Assembly: GCF_902859825.1 (NCBI RefSeq) | Contig: NZ_CADIKB010000053.1 | Coordinates: 1 to 33,747 of the forward strand | Origin: Paraburkholderia phenoliruptrix | GTDB lineage: Bacteria > Pseudomonadota > Gammaproteobacteria > Burkholderiales > Burkholderiaceae | Reading direction: 5' to 3' | Length of the DNA: 33,747 nucleotides | Shown here: positions 1 through 8,868 of the stretch, in pieces | Numbering within the stretch: position 1 is the stretch's first letter | Layout: every line of letters begins with the position of its first letter | Made by a program: the position numbers and the translations under genes | Notes under the pieces: generated by a model | What the model was told of the DNA's origin: nothing | Seen by the model: the letters and a program-made list of their open reading frames with translations, nothing else | The model's database searches: none

Positions 1-412
1 ATTACTGTGTGAGACTTGATACTTTCGCTTTTTCCGCCAGACCCCGGAGAGTCCGGCGTAGCGTCGTCGCATCAAGCGCCCACACTTATCGGCTGTTAGT
101 TTTTAAAGATCATTCGCCAAGAAGCTCTGCTTTCTTCGCGTCCGTCGTCAAACGGGAGGCGAATTATGCGATGCCCCCTGCCCTGCGTCAACCCCCTCTC
201 TGCAAGTATTTTCGAAAAAGGGAGAAGACGGGGAAAAGACCCGGCCACCCGTAACCCTGCAATCGCCGGTATATTAGTTAGGCATCCAGTCTAATTCAGA
301 TACCCCGATTGTCGGCGCGCATTGAAGATCTCTGTCCACGACAGACGCAATTCAAGTTCTCCCGTCTCCCGCCGTTAAACTGGATACCCGCCACCTCGAC
401 GATCGTTGTTCA
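1..412. other. Leading intergenic region, no convincing gene
   Basis: No supported gene lies before the PilZ gene. An open frame at 9-254 gives an Arg/Ser/Pro-rich peptide with no recognisable domain and no Shine-Dalgarno sequence, so I treat it as chance. An AT-richer patch at about 268-300 contains TATATT (270-275), which could be a -10 element, but no matching -35 is visible at the expected distance. The region probably holds the 5' untranslated leader of the PilZ gene and the end of whatever lies to the left of the window. Confidence 0.5.
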
Positions 413-1366
413 ATGCACGAATCAGCCGACCAGTCAGCCAACCGTCCTGCACCTGCCGAGCCCGCCCCGCCTTCGGCAGTTCTGAGCCCCGAAGCCGTGC
501 CGATTGGAACGCCGATCGAGTGGCCGATTATCGGCGCCGACGGCGCGCTTCTATTTGCGAGCGGCACCGTTCTTGCAACCGTCGACGAGCGCGCGTTTCT
601 CTTCGAACACTTCCAGCCCCGTCGCGGCGACCTGCCCGAAGCGATCGCGCCAATAACCATCGAGCCACCCGTGCATGCGCAAGCGGGCAACCGTTTGACG
701 CTCCCAGACATGCACCTGGAAATCGGCGCATTGGTCGGCGTACGCCTGCAACCCGGCAGCGGCGCGCCCATGCATCCGTGCCGCATCATCGGATTCGCGC
801 CGAATCATGCGCTGTTCATCACGCCGCCGCTTCATCAGGGCCGCATGCTCGCCCTCGGCCTCGGCGAAAACATCGATATCGTGGCGATAGCAAGCCAGGC
901 CGTGTTCCGTTTCGTCTGTACCGTCGACGCCGTCTGCCGCTCCCCGTTCGAATACGTGGTGCTATCGAGACCCGGTCCGATTCGCCGGCTGCGCGAGCGC
1001 AAATCGATCCGCGTCCGGACCCACTTCGCGGTGCGCGTCGGCATCGGAGCGACGGGCGAGAGCTACGAGGGCCTAGGCGTGGCGAAGAGCATCAGCGCAC
1101 TGGGCATGTCCTTGATGGCGCCGTGGAATCTGGGCGCCGTCGGCGACCGGCTGCGTGTGACGTTCCAGCTCAAGTCCGCGGAGATGGACAAGGAGATCGA
1201 GACTACGGCTGTCATCCGCAACGTGCAGAAAAGCACCGGTACGCAGGCCGGGACGATTCACGGGCTGCAGTTCGATCAACTGCAACCCGAGCAGCAGATG
1301 GCGATGAAAGTTTTCGTATTCGACCGGCAGGACGATGTGCAGCAGTGGTCGCACGATTTCAGATAG
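413..1366 (+). CDS. YcgR-like flagellar brake protein (PilZ domain)
   Basis: The 317-aa protein has the two-domain layout of YcgR. The N-terminal part (about residues 25-180) resembles the YcgR/PilZN beta-barrel. The C-terminal PilZ domain begins with the c-di-GMP-binding Arg-rich motif RRLRERKSIRVRT (about residues 192-204), followed by a second motif KSISALGMSL, where the family usually has D/N-x-S-x-x-G. The first residue of that second motif is Lys, so ligand affinity may be altered. Family members bind c-di-GMP and slow flagellar rotation or otherwise modulate motility. There is no signal peptide or membrane segment, so it should be cytosolic. The ATG at 413 is the first start of the frame but lacks a clear Shine-Dalgarno sequence. 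It converges on the cobalt chelatase genes, so it is not in their operon. No flagellar gene is nearby, so the motility role rests on family resemblance. Confidence 0.8.
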   Translation: MHESADQSANRPAPAEPAPPSAVLSPEAVPIGTPIEWPIIGADGALLFASGTVLATVDERAFLFEHFQPRRGDLPEAIAPITIEPPVHAQAGNRLTLPDMHLEIGALVGVRLQPGSGAPMHPCRIIGFAPNHALFITPPLHQGRMLALGLGENIDIVAIASQAVFRFVCTVDAVCRSPFEYVVLSRPGPIRRLRERKSIRVRTHFAVRVGIGATGESYEGLGVAKSISALGMSLMAPWNLGAVGDRLRVTFQLKSAEMDKEIETTAVIRNVQKSTGTQAGTIHGLQFDQLQPEQQMAMKVFVFDRQDDVQQWSHDFR

Positions 1367-1373
1367 TCGCGAA

Positions 1374-1401
1374 ACCGGCGAGTAGAGAAGCGGACGCCGG
1401 T
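1374..1401. terminator. Possible bidirectional hairpin between convergent genes
   Basis: Between the stop of the PilZ gene (+) and the stop of the VWA gene (-) there is a 7-bp perfect inverted repeat, ACCGGCG (1374-1380) and CGCCGGT (1395-1401), with a 14-nt loop. No T-tract follows on either strand, so an intrinsic terminator function is only suggested by its place between convergent genes. Confidence 0.3.
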
Positions 1402-2177
1402 CAACCGATCAGTTCTTCTGGCGTGAAGCGGTGCGCGCTCCAGGCGTGAGCCATTCTCTCGCAGCGGCCAAGCCGTATCGTGCCGTCTTCGAAGTCGACG
1501 AATACGACTTCATCCGCGTGGACGGGGCGCGCCGCCTCATCCGCCGTGCGGCCGTCGGTCAATATCCACAGCCAGCGCTGCTGCGCGGGCCTGCGCCGTG
1601 CGTTGCGCTCGAGCAGTTGCGTCGCGCATCGAACGCCGGCTGTAAGCGGTGTACCGCCGCCGCCACCAATCGGATCGAGCCATCGCTCATTCCACCAGCG
1701 CGGTACCGCGGGCCCGAAACGCACGTCCGCTCCCGCTCCGCCGAAACAGATCAGTGCTGCCTCCGCACGCATCGCGCTCACACGGTCGAACAGCGCAATC
1801 AACAACCCCTTGGCGAGCGCGAGCCGCGCTCCGCCCAGCATCGAGCCGGAACAGTCCAGCACGAAGCAATGCAGCACGCCTTTGCGTGGCATCTCGCGCA
1901 CGAAACGCAGATCGTTTGCACGCAACGCGGCCCGCCTTTGTCGGCCCATGGCGATGAGCGTCTGCGGCCATGTAATCCGTCGGCCGACATCGCCATGCAT
2001 CCGCGCTCGTGCATCGCCGCGCGAGCGCGAGGACGCATCCGCCCGTTGCCGCCATCGAAAACCGCTAAGCGAGTCAGCGGCGGCGCCCTTCCGATGGCTC
2101 AGCGTTTTTTTAGTGGAAGCGGTACGACGCCTTTGACCTGTGTGGTCCCAACCGGCTGCGCGGGCAAATAACCCCAA
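1401..2177 (-). CDS. VWA-domain protein, ChlD-type cobalt chelatase subunit
   Basis: The protein carries a von Willebrand A domain with a complete MIDAS: DCSGS at about residues 108-112, a Thr in a GGGGGTPLTAG loop, and LTDGR. This is the C-terminal module of the BchD/ChlD/CobT chelatase subunit, here encoded alone. The stretch before the domain (ITWPQTL onward) also matches the linker seen in ChlD-type proteins. It follows the ChlI-like ATPase gene and overlaps its 3' end, so it should be the adaptor that couples the AAA+ ring to CobN for cobalt insertion. The start is uncertain. No in-frame ATG exists before residue 60. The coordinates use a TTG at 2177, and a CTG at 2102 that overlaps the upstream TGA (CTGA) would be another choice. 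At 258 aa it is far shorter than full ChlD because the AAA-like N-terminus is absent. Confidence 0.8.
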   Translation of the reverse strand: MGLFARAAGWDHTGQRRRTASTKKTLSHRKGAAADSLSGFRWRQRADASSRSRGDARARMHGDVGRRITWPQTLIAMGRQRRAALRANDLRFVREMPRKGVLHCFVLDCSGSMLGGARLALAKGLLIALFDRVSAMRAEAALICFGGAGADVRFGPAVPRWWNERWLDPIGGGGGTPLTAGVRCATQLLERNARRRPAQQRWLWILTDGRTADEAARPVHADEVVFVDFEDGTIRLGRCERMAHAWSAHRFTPEELIG

Positions 2178-3163
2178 TCGCTGTCACTGCCCCCGCTAGC
2201 TTGCTGCAATGGTCCGGGCTCAGCGGAATCCGCCGACGAATCGCGTTGCCCCGCCTCGCTGCTGCCAGGGGTCGCGCCCCGCGCGCGCCGCCTGTGCACA
2301 AGCACCGCCTCCGCAACGCTATCGACATGCTGCGTCGTGACCGCGTCCGCAAGATCCCACGCGGCCAGAGCACGTGCCGCGCGGAGCATCACGAGGTCGG
2401 CGCGCAAGCCGTCCACGGCAGCGTCGATACACAATGCGCTCACGTGCGCGTGCAGTGCGTCGTCGAAGGAAAGTTGCGGCAATACCTCGCGGGCCGCACG
2501 AATCCGCTCGACGTACTGCGCCTGTTGCTGCGCATAACCGGCGCGAAAGCCGGCAGGATCGAGCTCGAATGCGAGCCGCGCTTTCACGATCTGCTCGCGC
2601 ACGCGCGGTTCGAAGCAGTTCTGCAACTCCACCATCAAGCCGAAACGGTCGATCAATTGCGGCCGCAACTCGCCTTCTTCCGGATTCATCGTACCGATCA
2701 GCACGAAGCTCGCCTCGTGACTATGCGATACGCCATCGCGCTCAACGGTGTTCACACCGCTCGCCGCCGCATCGAGCAAGGCATCGACGAGCGCATCGGG
2801 CAGCAGGTTGACTTCGTCCACATACAGCACGCCGCGATGCGCTTTCGCAAGCAACCCGGGCGAGAAGCGCACGGAGCCGTCGCGCAGCACGGTTTCGATA
2901 TCGAGCGTGCCGATCAGGCGATCCTCGCTTGCGCCAAGCGGCAGGTTCACGAGCTGCCCGTGCGGAAGCAACTCGGCAAGCGCACGCGCCGCCGTTGATT
3001 TCGCCGTTCCGCGCGGTCCGCTCACCAGCACGCCGCCGATTCCCGGATCGATCGCCGCGAGCAGCAACGCCTGCTGCAACGCGCTTTGTCCGATCAACGC
3101 GGCAAACGGAAAAGCGGGCTTTTGCGCCGAGCCTTGATGAGCACTTTCCGTGACGGCGTTCAT
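2099..3163 (-). CDS. ChlI/BchI-like AAA+ ATPase of the cobalt chelatase
   Basis: This 354-aa AAA+ protein has a Walker A loop GPRGTAKST (about 49-57), the Walker B LYVDEV (about 113-118) and the ChlI insertion regions. Magnesium-chelatase-type ATPases form hexameric rings that drive metal insertion by the large subunit. Here the large subunit is CobN, so the metal should be cobalt and the substrate hydrogenobyrinic acid a,c-diamide. The ATG at 3163 overlaps the cobN TGA by 4 bp (ATGA), implying translational coupling. The C-terminal about 60 residues are low complexity (Ser, Gly, Pro rich) and end in a basic PLPLKKR. In the classical aerobic pathway the partners are CobS and CobT. The ChlI-like sequence and the separate VWA gene show the alternative partner set. 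Confidence 0.85.
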   Translation of the reverse strand: MNAVTESAHQGSAQKPAFPFAALIGQSALQQALLLAAIDPGIGGVLVSGPRGTAKSTAARALAELLPHGQLVNLPLGASEDRLIGTLDIETVLRDGSVRFSPGLLAKAHRGVLYVDEVNLLPDALVDALLDAAASGVNTVERDGVSHSHEASFVLIGTMNPEEGELRPQLIDRFGLMVELQNCFEPRVREQIVKARLAFELDPAGFRAGYAQQQAQYVERIRAAREVLPQLSFDDALHAHVSALCIDAAVDGLRADLVMLRAARALAAWDLADAVTTQHVDSVAEAVLVHRRRARGATPGSSEAGQRDSSADSAEPGPLQQASGGSDSDWGYLPAQPVGTTQVKGVVPLPLKKR

Positions 3164-6100
3164 GTTTGCATTCCTTCAATCTGCTGTTCGCTCGCGAGCA
3201 GATGCTGCTCGACCTGCGTGCGATAGTCACCTGGCGACTGCCACAACCCGCGCTGCATCGCCTCCAGCAGCCGCTCGCAAATGGAATGCAGCGCATGGGG
3301 GTTATGCTGCTGAAGGAATTCGCGCGTATGCGGATCGTTCAGATAAGCATCGGCGACGAGCGCATATTGATGATCGGCGACCACGCGTGCAGTTGCGTCA
3401 TAGCCGTAAAGATAATCGACGGTAGCCGCGATTTCAGCGGCGCCTTTGTAACCATGCCGCTTCACCCCGTGGATCCATTTGGGGTTCACTACGCGCGAGC
3501 GCACTACGCGCGCGATTTCCTCGTGAAGCGCACGAACCCGCGGCGCGGCGGGGTTGCTGTGATCCGCGTGATAGACACTCGGCTGGTTGCCCGCGAGATG
3601 CCGCACGGCCGCGACCATTCCGCCCTGAAACTGGTAGTAGTCGTTGGAATCGAGCAGATCGTGCTCGCGGTTGTCCTGATTCTGCAAGACGACGTCCATG
3701 GCGGCGAGACGTGCGCCGAACGCCTGACGCGCCTCTTCGCCCGCGCTTTTTTGCGTATAGGCATAACCGCCCCACGCCTGATAGGCATGCGCGAGATCCG
3801 CGTCCGTCTGCCAATGCTGCGAGTCGATCATGTCCTGCAAGCCGGCGCCGTATGCGCCTGGCCGCGCGCTGAATACCCGCCATCCGGCGCGCTTGCGGGC
3901 CTCGGCGGCATCCATACCGCGCGCGATCAACGCGTCGCGTTCGCGCATGACACGCGCGCGGATCGGATTGACCTCTGCAGGTTCATCGAGTTCGGCGACG
4001 GCTTGCACTGCGGCGTCGAATAGATGCATGACGTTTGCAAACGCGTCCCGAAAGAAGCCGGACACGCGCAATGTGACGTCGATGCGCGGACGATCGAACG
4101 CCTCGATCGGCATGATCTCGAAGTCCGTCACGCGATGGCTGCCCGGCGCCCACTTTGGCCGCACCCCAAGCAACGCGAGCGCCTGCGCGATATCGTCGCC
4201 GCCCGTGCGCATGGTCGCGGTGCCCCACACGGAAAGACCGATCGCGCGCGGATAATCGCCATGTTCCTGCACATGCCGTTCGATCAATTGCTGAGCCGAC
4301 TTCAAACCGAGCGACCATGCCGCTTGTGTCGGAATCGCGCGCGTGTCGACCGAATAAAAATTGCGGCCTGTCGGCAACACGTCGGGCCGGCCGCGCGACG
4401 GCGAACCGCTCGGCCCCGGCGGCACGAAACGGCCTTCAAGGCCGCGCCTGAGCTGCATCATTTCCTGCGTGCCGCATGCGTCGAGCCGCGGCAACACGTC
4501 GTCACGCAGGCGCTCGATCACGCGTTCGGCTTGCGGCAGCCTATCCTGCGCGCAGGCATTGGAAGTATCGTCCGGCTTGCCGCACACGGCAGACAGCAAC
4601 TGCGCGGCAAAGAGCTCCAGGCGCTCGCGCGTATCGCCGCAATGGCGCCAGGGCGCATCGCTCACGCGTTGCAGAATCTCGGGACGCGGGCCCGTCCATG
4701 CGGCGGACCAATCGACCGACAACGGATCGAAGAAATGATCGATCTGCAGATCGCGCGCCAACGCATCGATCAGACCCGCTTTGCCGCCTTGTCCGTCGCC
4801 GATGGGAAAACGCCCCAATGCGAGCAAGGTATCGCGGCGTTGCACGCCTTGCGGCGATTGGCCGAACGTGTGCAGACCGTCGCGGATCTGCGCCTCTTTC
4901 AATTCGCACAGCCAGGCATCGACACGCGTGAGCAGCGTATCTTCATCGTCCTCGCCCTTCGGCTCGGAGAGACTCAATTCTTCGTGCAGCCGGTGTTCGA
5001 CGATCGTCGCGAGAATCGTGCGCCGCAAGAGCTTCGAGCGGCGCGGGTCGACCATCAGCGCTTCATAGTATTCGTCGACCTGGCGTTCGAGATCCTGCAA
5101 CGATCCATAACTTTCCGCGCGCGTGAGCGGCGGCATCAGGTGATCGACGATGACCGCCTGCGCGCGGCGCTTGGCCTGGCTGCCTTCGCCCGGATCGTTG
5201 ACGATGAACGGATAGAGATGCGGCATCGGCCCGAGAATCAAGTCGGGCCAGCACGACTCGCTCAACGCGACGCTCTTGCCCGGCAGCCATTCCAGGTTGC
5301 CATGCTTGCCGACATGCACGAGCGCGTCGATGCCGAACTGGTGCCGCAGCCAGAAATAGAACGCCAGGTACGCATGCGGCGGCACCAGCTCGGCATCGTG
5401 ATAGCTCGCGTAATCGCCCTGCTCGCGCGAACGCGACGGTTGAATCCCGACAAACACGTGGCCGCAGCGCCAACCCGCAATCATGAAACGGCCGCGCCGC
5501 ACGGCCGGGTCCGTTTCCGGCGCGCCCCACCGCGCATTCAGCGCGTCACGCACCGGCGCTGGCAGCGCGTTGAAATACGCGAGGTAGTCGTGAAGCGCGA
5601 GACTTTGCAATGCGGGCCGCAGATCGCGCACAACAGGGTCGTTTGTCACCCCTTCGGTTAGCTTTTTCAGCAACGCGTCGCCGCTGTCCGGCACTTGCGC
5701 GACGCGATACCCCTCGTCGCGCAGCATCGACAGAATGCCGACCACCGACGCCGGCGTGTCGAGCCCCACACCATTGCCGATGCGCCCCTCGCTCATCGGA
5801 TAGTTGGCGAGAATCAGCGCAAGTTTCTTGTCCGCGTTGTCGAGCGAGCGCAGCCGGCACCAGCGGCGGCTCAATTCAGCGAGAAAACGCACGCGCTCGA
5901 AATCCGGCTGATAGCGCACCACGTCGACTTCCGTATGTGGACAGCGATAAGCGAGCCCCTTGAAACTGATGGCCCGCGTGATGATGCGGCCGTCCACTTC
6001 CGGCAGTGCGATATGCATGGCGATATCGCGCGAATTGAGGCCCTGGTTATCCTTCTGCCAGTCGTCGCGATTACCGCCGCTCAGAATCACCTGGAGCACA

Positions 6101-6963
6101 GGCGCATCGCCTGCGAGCGCGGGCGGCTCTGGGTCGTCGATTGCCGAGGCCGCGAATGCAGTCGTATTGAGCACCAGCGCCGCGTTATGTTGCGCGCACA
6201 ACGATTGCACGACGTCGCGGCTCATCGCATCTTTCAGCGACGTGATGGCAAGCGGCAACGGATTCACACCTTCGGATTCTAGCGCCTCGATCAGCGCGTC
6301 GAACACGGCCGTGTTGGCCGCCTGCAAGTGCGCCTTGTAGAACAGAATCGCAGCGACGGGCGCGTCGTGCCGCCAGCGAGCCTGCCAGTCGGCGATAGTA
6401 GGCGTATCGCATGCCGGATGATAAAGCGATGCGGCCGGCAGCGCGCGCGGCGGCGCAGGTTCACGCCCCCAGCCGAGCGCCCGATACGCGATGCAGCGCA
6501 GAAACGCCTCCGCATTGTGCGGACCGCCTTCACGCAGATAGCGCCACAACTGGTGGCAGAGATCGGCGTCCGCGGTACTGCGCGCAAGCAGGTTCGGATC
6601 TTCCTGCAGATCGCCCGAGAACATTGCCAGTGTCTGCTGTTTGCGCTCCGCCAGCGCGACCACCTGCTCGATGCCGTAAGGCCAATACGCCTCACCGCCG
6701 AGGTGATCGACCACGACCACCCGTGCATGCTGCAACACGTCCTCGACATAGAAGTCCACCGACGCCGGTTGCCGCAGATACGTGACATTCGCGAGGCGCA
6801 CGCTCGGAAACCCCTCGCCGAGACGGGGAAACACGCTCGCGAGCAGCGACAGCGTGGTATCCGCCGAACTCAGCACGACGATGTCCGCGGGCCGCTGATC
6901 GATCCGGATCACGCCTTGCGTATCGTCGACGAAACCGCCCGGCGTGGTGCGCAGCAGATGCAT
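3160..6963 (-). CDS. cobN: Cobaltochelatase large subunit CobN
   Basis: The 1267-aa product is full length for CobN, which binds the corrin substrate and inserts Co2+ into hydrogenobyrinic acid a,c-diamide at the expense of ATP hydrolysed by its AAA+ partners. Recognisable CobN/BchH blocks include HVGKHGNLEWLPGK (about residues 549-562), then YPFIVNDPGEGSQAKRRAQ, DHFFDPLSVDW, RPDVLPTGRNFYSVD, and near the C-terminus NPKWIHGVKRHGYKGA. There is no signal peptide, in keeping with a cytosolic enzyme. The ATG at 6963 is 6 bp downstream of the cobW stop and the TGA overlaps the start of the ChlI-like gene, so it is the second gene of a four-gene run. Its presence indicates late (aerobic-type) cobalt insertion rather than CbiK/CbiX-type early insertion. 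Confidence 0.95.
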   Translation of the reverse strand: MHLLRTTPGGFVDDTQGVIRIDQRPADIVVLSSADTTLSLLASVFPRLGEGFPSVRLANVTYLRQPASVDFYVEDVLQHARVVVVDHLGGEAYWPYGIEQVVALAERKQQTLAMFSGDLQEDPNLLARSTADADLCHQLWRYLREGGPHNAEAFLRCIAYRALGWGREPAPPRALPAASLYHPACDTPTIADWQARWRHDAPVAAILFYKAHLQAANTAVFDALIEALESEGVNPLPLAITSLKDAMSRDVVQSLCAQHNAALVLNTTAFAASAIDDPEPPALAGDAPVLQVILSGGNRDDWQKDNQGLNSRDIAMHIALPEVDGRIITRAISFKGLAYRCPHTEVDVVRYQPDFERVRFLAELSRRWCRLRSLDNADKKLALILANYPMSEGRIGNGVGLDTPASVVGILSMLRDEGYRVAQVPDSGDALLKKLTEGVTNDPVVRDLRPALQSLALHDYLAYFNALPAPVRDALNARWGAPETDPAVRRGRFMIAGWRCGHVFVGIQPSRSREQGDYASYHDAELVPPHAYLAFYFWLRHQFGIDALVHVGKHGNLEWLPGKSVALSESCWPDLILGPMPHLYPFIVNDPGEGSQAKRRAQAVIVDHLMPPLTRAESYGSLQDLERQVDEYYEALMVDPRRSKLLRRTILATIVEHRLHEELSLSEPKGEDDEDTLLTRVDAWLCELKEAQIRDGLHTFGQSPQGVQRRDTLLALGRFPIGDGQGGKAGLIDALARDLQIDHFFDPLSVDWSAAWTGPRPEILQRVSDAPWRHCGDTRERLELFAAQLLSAVCGKPDDTSNACAQDRLPQAERVIERLRDDVLPRLDACGTQEMMQLRRGLEGRFVPPGPSGSPSRGRPDVLPTGRNFYSVDTRAIPTQAAWSLGLKSAQQLIERHVQEHGDYPRAIGLSVWGTATMRTGGDDIAQALALLGVRPKWAPGSHRVTDFEIMPIEAFDRPRIDVTLRVSGFFRDAFANVMHLFDAAVQAVAELDEPAEVNPIRARVMRERDALIARGMDAAEARKRAGWRVFSARPGAYGAGLQDMIDSQHWQTDADLAHAYQAWGGYAYTQKSAGEEARQAFGARLAAMDVVLQNQDNREHDLLDSNDYYQFQGGMVAAVRHLAGNQPSVYHADHSNPAAPRVRALHEEIARVVRSRVVNPKWIHGVKRHGYKGAAEIAATVDYLYGYDATARVVADHQYALVADAYLNDPHTREFLQQHNPHALHSICERLLEAMQRGLWQSPGDYRTQVEQHLLASEQQIEGMQT

Positions 6964-6969
6964 GGATGT

Positions 6970-8064
6970 CTACGCCTGTTGCACAACAAGACCGGCCACG
7001 CTCGCGCCGAGGGCGGCATCGAATGCGCGTTGCAACGCGGCCTGATCGAGATCTTCGCCGATCAGCACGAAGCGGCTCTCGCCGCCCTCGCCTGCCTGCC
7101 AGCGTCGGTCGAAATAGCTGTCGAAGCGGCGCCCCACGCCTTGAATGACGAGGCGCATGGGCGCGCCCGGCAATGCCGCGAAACCCTTGACGCGGTAAAT
7201 CGTGTGGTTTTCGACGAGCCTTTGCAGCGCCGCGATCACCGCCTCGCGCGACGGCGCGCTCGCCCGTACGACGACTGAATCGAATTCGTCATGATGATGA
7301 TCGGCGTCCTCCGCCGAACCGTGATGATCGTGGCGCAGGTGGATCGTTTCTTCCGATGCCGCCTCGAGTCCGAACAGCGTGTGCAGATCGAGTTGCCCCA
7401 TGTGCGCGCGCACGATTTTCACTTGCGGCGGAATGTCCTCGCGGATCAGCGCTTCGACCGCGTTTTGACGTGCTTCATCGAGCAGATCGGTTTTGTTGAG
7501 AATCACGAGATCCGCTGCGGACAACTGATCCTCGAACAATTCGTGCAGCGGCGACTCATGGTCGAGGTTAGGATCGGCCTTGCGTTGCGCGTCCACGGCG
7601 AGCGGATTGTCGGCGAACTGACCGCTTGCGGCGGCCGGGCCGTCCACGACCGTAATCACCGCGTCAACGGTGAAACTGCTTTTGATCTGCGGCCAGTTGA
7701 ACGCCTGCACAAGAGGCTTCGGCAACGCGAGGCCCGACGTTTCGATCAGCACATGGTCGATCTGCTCGCGACGCTCGACGAGCTTTTCCATCACCGGAAA
7801 GAACTCTTCCTGCACCGTGCAGCACAGGCACCCGTTCGCCAGTTCATACAATTGGCCTTCGGTCTCGACGCCATTTTCGTCGCAGCCGATCCCGCAGCCC
7901 TTCAGGATCTCACCGTCGATGCCGAGCTCGCCGAATTCGTTGACGATCACCGCGATGCGCTTGCCGCCCGCGTGCTGAAGAATGTGCCGCAGCAGCGTGG
8001 TCTTGCCGCTGCCGAGAAAGCCCGTGACGATGGTGACGGGAATCTTGCGCATCTGGGTTTGCAT
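6970..8064 (-). CDS. cobW: CobW family GTPase, cobalt chaperone
   Basis: This 364-aa G3E-family P-loop GTPase has Walker A GFLGSGKTT (about 15-23) and the metal-binding CxCC motif in NGCLCCTV (Cys at about 79, 81, 82), with a His-rich patch RHDHHGSAEDADHHHDEFD before the C-terminal domain. CobW proteins are thought to deliver cobalt to the CobN chelatase, and the next gene 6 bp downstream is cobN. The frame opens further upstream, but the extra N-terminal residues lie in the leader region. I chose the ATG at 8064 (MQTQMRKIPV), with AAGGA 11 nt upstream. ATGs at 8076 and 8052 are alternatives. It is preceded by a cobalamin riboswitch on the same strand, so expression should fall when B12 is abundant. 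Confidence 0.92.
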   Translation of the reverse strand: MQTQMRKIPVTIVTGFLGSGKTTLLRHILQHAGGKRIAVIVNEFGELGIDGEILKGCGIGCDENGVETEGQLYELANGCLCCTVQEEFFPVMEKLVERREQIDHVLIETSGLALPKPLVQAFNWPQIKSSFTVDAVITVVDGPAAASGQFADNPLAVDAQRKADPNLDHESPLHELFEDQLSAADLVILNKTDLLDEARQNAVEALIREDIPPQVKIVRAHMGQLDLHTLFGLEAASEETIHLRHDHHGSAEDADHHHDEFDSVVVRASAPSREAVIAALQRLVENHTIYRVKGFAALPGAPMRLVIQGVGRRFDSYFDRRWQAGEGGESRFVLIGEDLDQAALQRAFDAALGASVAGLVVQQA

Positions 8065-8242
8065 CGTGAGATCCATCCTTGAGAGTTGCAGTTGCGGCCG
8101 GCGTGTTCGCGCACTGCCCACACAACACGGCATTGCCGGGCACGGGGACGAACGGCGGCCTTGCCGCTACAACAGGAAAAACGCGGAAAACGGGTGTGAG
8201 GGCTGAGCGCAGCGCCGCATCCCCGCGACGTTCGCCCTTCGT

Positions 8243-8465
8243 GTTCCGGCCGGTATCCGGGCTGGCGAAAGCGCCGCTTCCCCTTCCCGGACGAGTGATT
8301 TCTCGCCCAGTGGTGATATGCCCACGCGGCCTTGCGCGGGGACATCGAAGCCGGCTCCGCGTGCCATGCAAACCAGCATGGCGACGCTTTTCGCTTACCG
8401 TTGCGGGGGCAGCACAGGTTGACCCGATCCATGCGAGGCGGGCCCCCTGTTTCCCGTTTAACTGT
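8243..8465 (-). ncRNA. Cobalamin riboswitch upstream of cobW
   Basis: Read on the minus strand, the element runs from TTAAACGGGAAACAGG (near 8462) through the core GCCCCCGCAACGGTAAG (8394-8410) and a CCACTG box (near 8311) to the B12-box CCAGCCCGGATACCGGCC (8247-8264). These are the conserved blocks of the AdoCbl/B12 riboswitch in the right order and spacing. It lies in the leader of cobW-cobN-chlI-chlD, which fits cobalamin-dependent repression. About 180 nt separate the aptamer from the cobW ATG. I see no clean intrinsic terminator there, so control may act on translation start or by Rho. Confidence 0.93.
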
Positions 8466-8505
8466 GTACGCACGAGCGCGCACACGAGCACCAGAAGTGC
8501 GTGCG

Positions 8506-8534
8506 AGTGTAGGCCCGGCGCCTCACGCAGTCAA
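8506..8534 (-). promoter_or_regulatory. Sigma-70 promoter for the cobW riboswitch transcript
   Basis: On the minus strand TTGACT (8529-8534) and TACACT (8506-8511) are separated by exactly 17 bp. Transcription would start near 8499, about 35 nt before the first conserved block of the riboswitch, which is the expected arrangement. Confidence 0.6.
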
Positions 8535-8576
8535 GGAAACGCAAGCCCGGCGCCCTTATCCGAAGCGCGTGCCGTG

Positions 8577-8585
8577 TGCTATCGT
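8577..8585 (+). promoter_or_regulatory. Possible extended -10 promoter for the cobA riboswitch transcript
   Basis: TGCTATCGT at 8577-8585 reads as an extended -10 (TGn plus TATCGT), with only a weak TTATCC at -35 (8556-8561). It sits about 40 nt before the start of the plus-strand riboswitch, a suitable place for its promoter. Supported mainly by position. Confidence 0.35.
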
Positions 8586-8621
8586 ATGCGCGCGTTTGGT
8601 GCCCGCGCATGCGTTCGCATG

Positions 8622-8806
8622 TGCAGTTAAACGGGAAACAGGCAGCGCGTCGCGCGCTCAATCTGTGCTGTCCCCGCAACGGTAAGCGGCCTGCGGCGTT
8701 TTTTGCGCCGCGCATGCGTTTTCACTGCCACTGTCCGCGACATTCACACGAATGCGGGCGGGAAGGCAAAACGCGTGCGGCCGCCAGCCCGGATACCGGC
8801 CAGACG
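8622..8806 (+). ncRNA. Cobalamin riboswitch upstream of cobA
   Basis: On the plus strand the conserved blocks appear in order: TTAAACGGGAAACAGG (from 8627), GCTGTCCCCGCAACGGTAAG (8667-8686), the GCCACTG box (8727-8733) and the B12-box CCAGCCCGGATACCGGCC (8784-8801). This is a second complete cobalamin riboswitch, pointing away from the first, with 156 bp between their 5' ends. It should control cobA-cobE-cobO-cobB-bluB. A GC-rich stretch (8831-8860) followed by GAGGGACGG just before position 8867 could be the expression platform that hides a ribosome-binding site. Confidence 0.93.
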
Positions 8807-8868
8807 CGGAGGTGGCCGTGCGTTTTCGACGTCACGCCGCCGGCCGCCGGAATCCGCGAGGGACGGAT

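Noticed and set aside
376..405. Possible flagellar sigma-28 promoter before the PilZ gene (TAAACTGG and GACGATCG)
   Set aside because: The match to the consensus is partial, and the start point would fall on the ATG, leaving no leader.
4024..5661. 545-codon open frame on the plus strand opposite cobN
   Set aside because: Composition is Arg/Ala/His-rich with no recognisable domain. It mirrors the codon pattern of cobN, as expected in GC-rich DNA.
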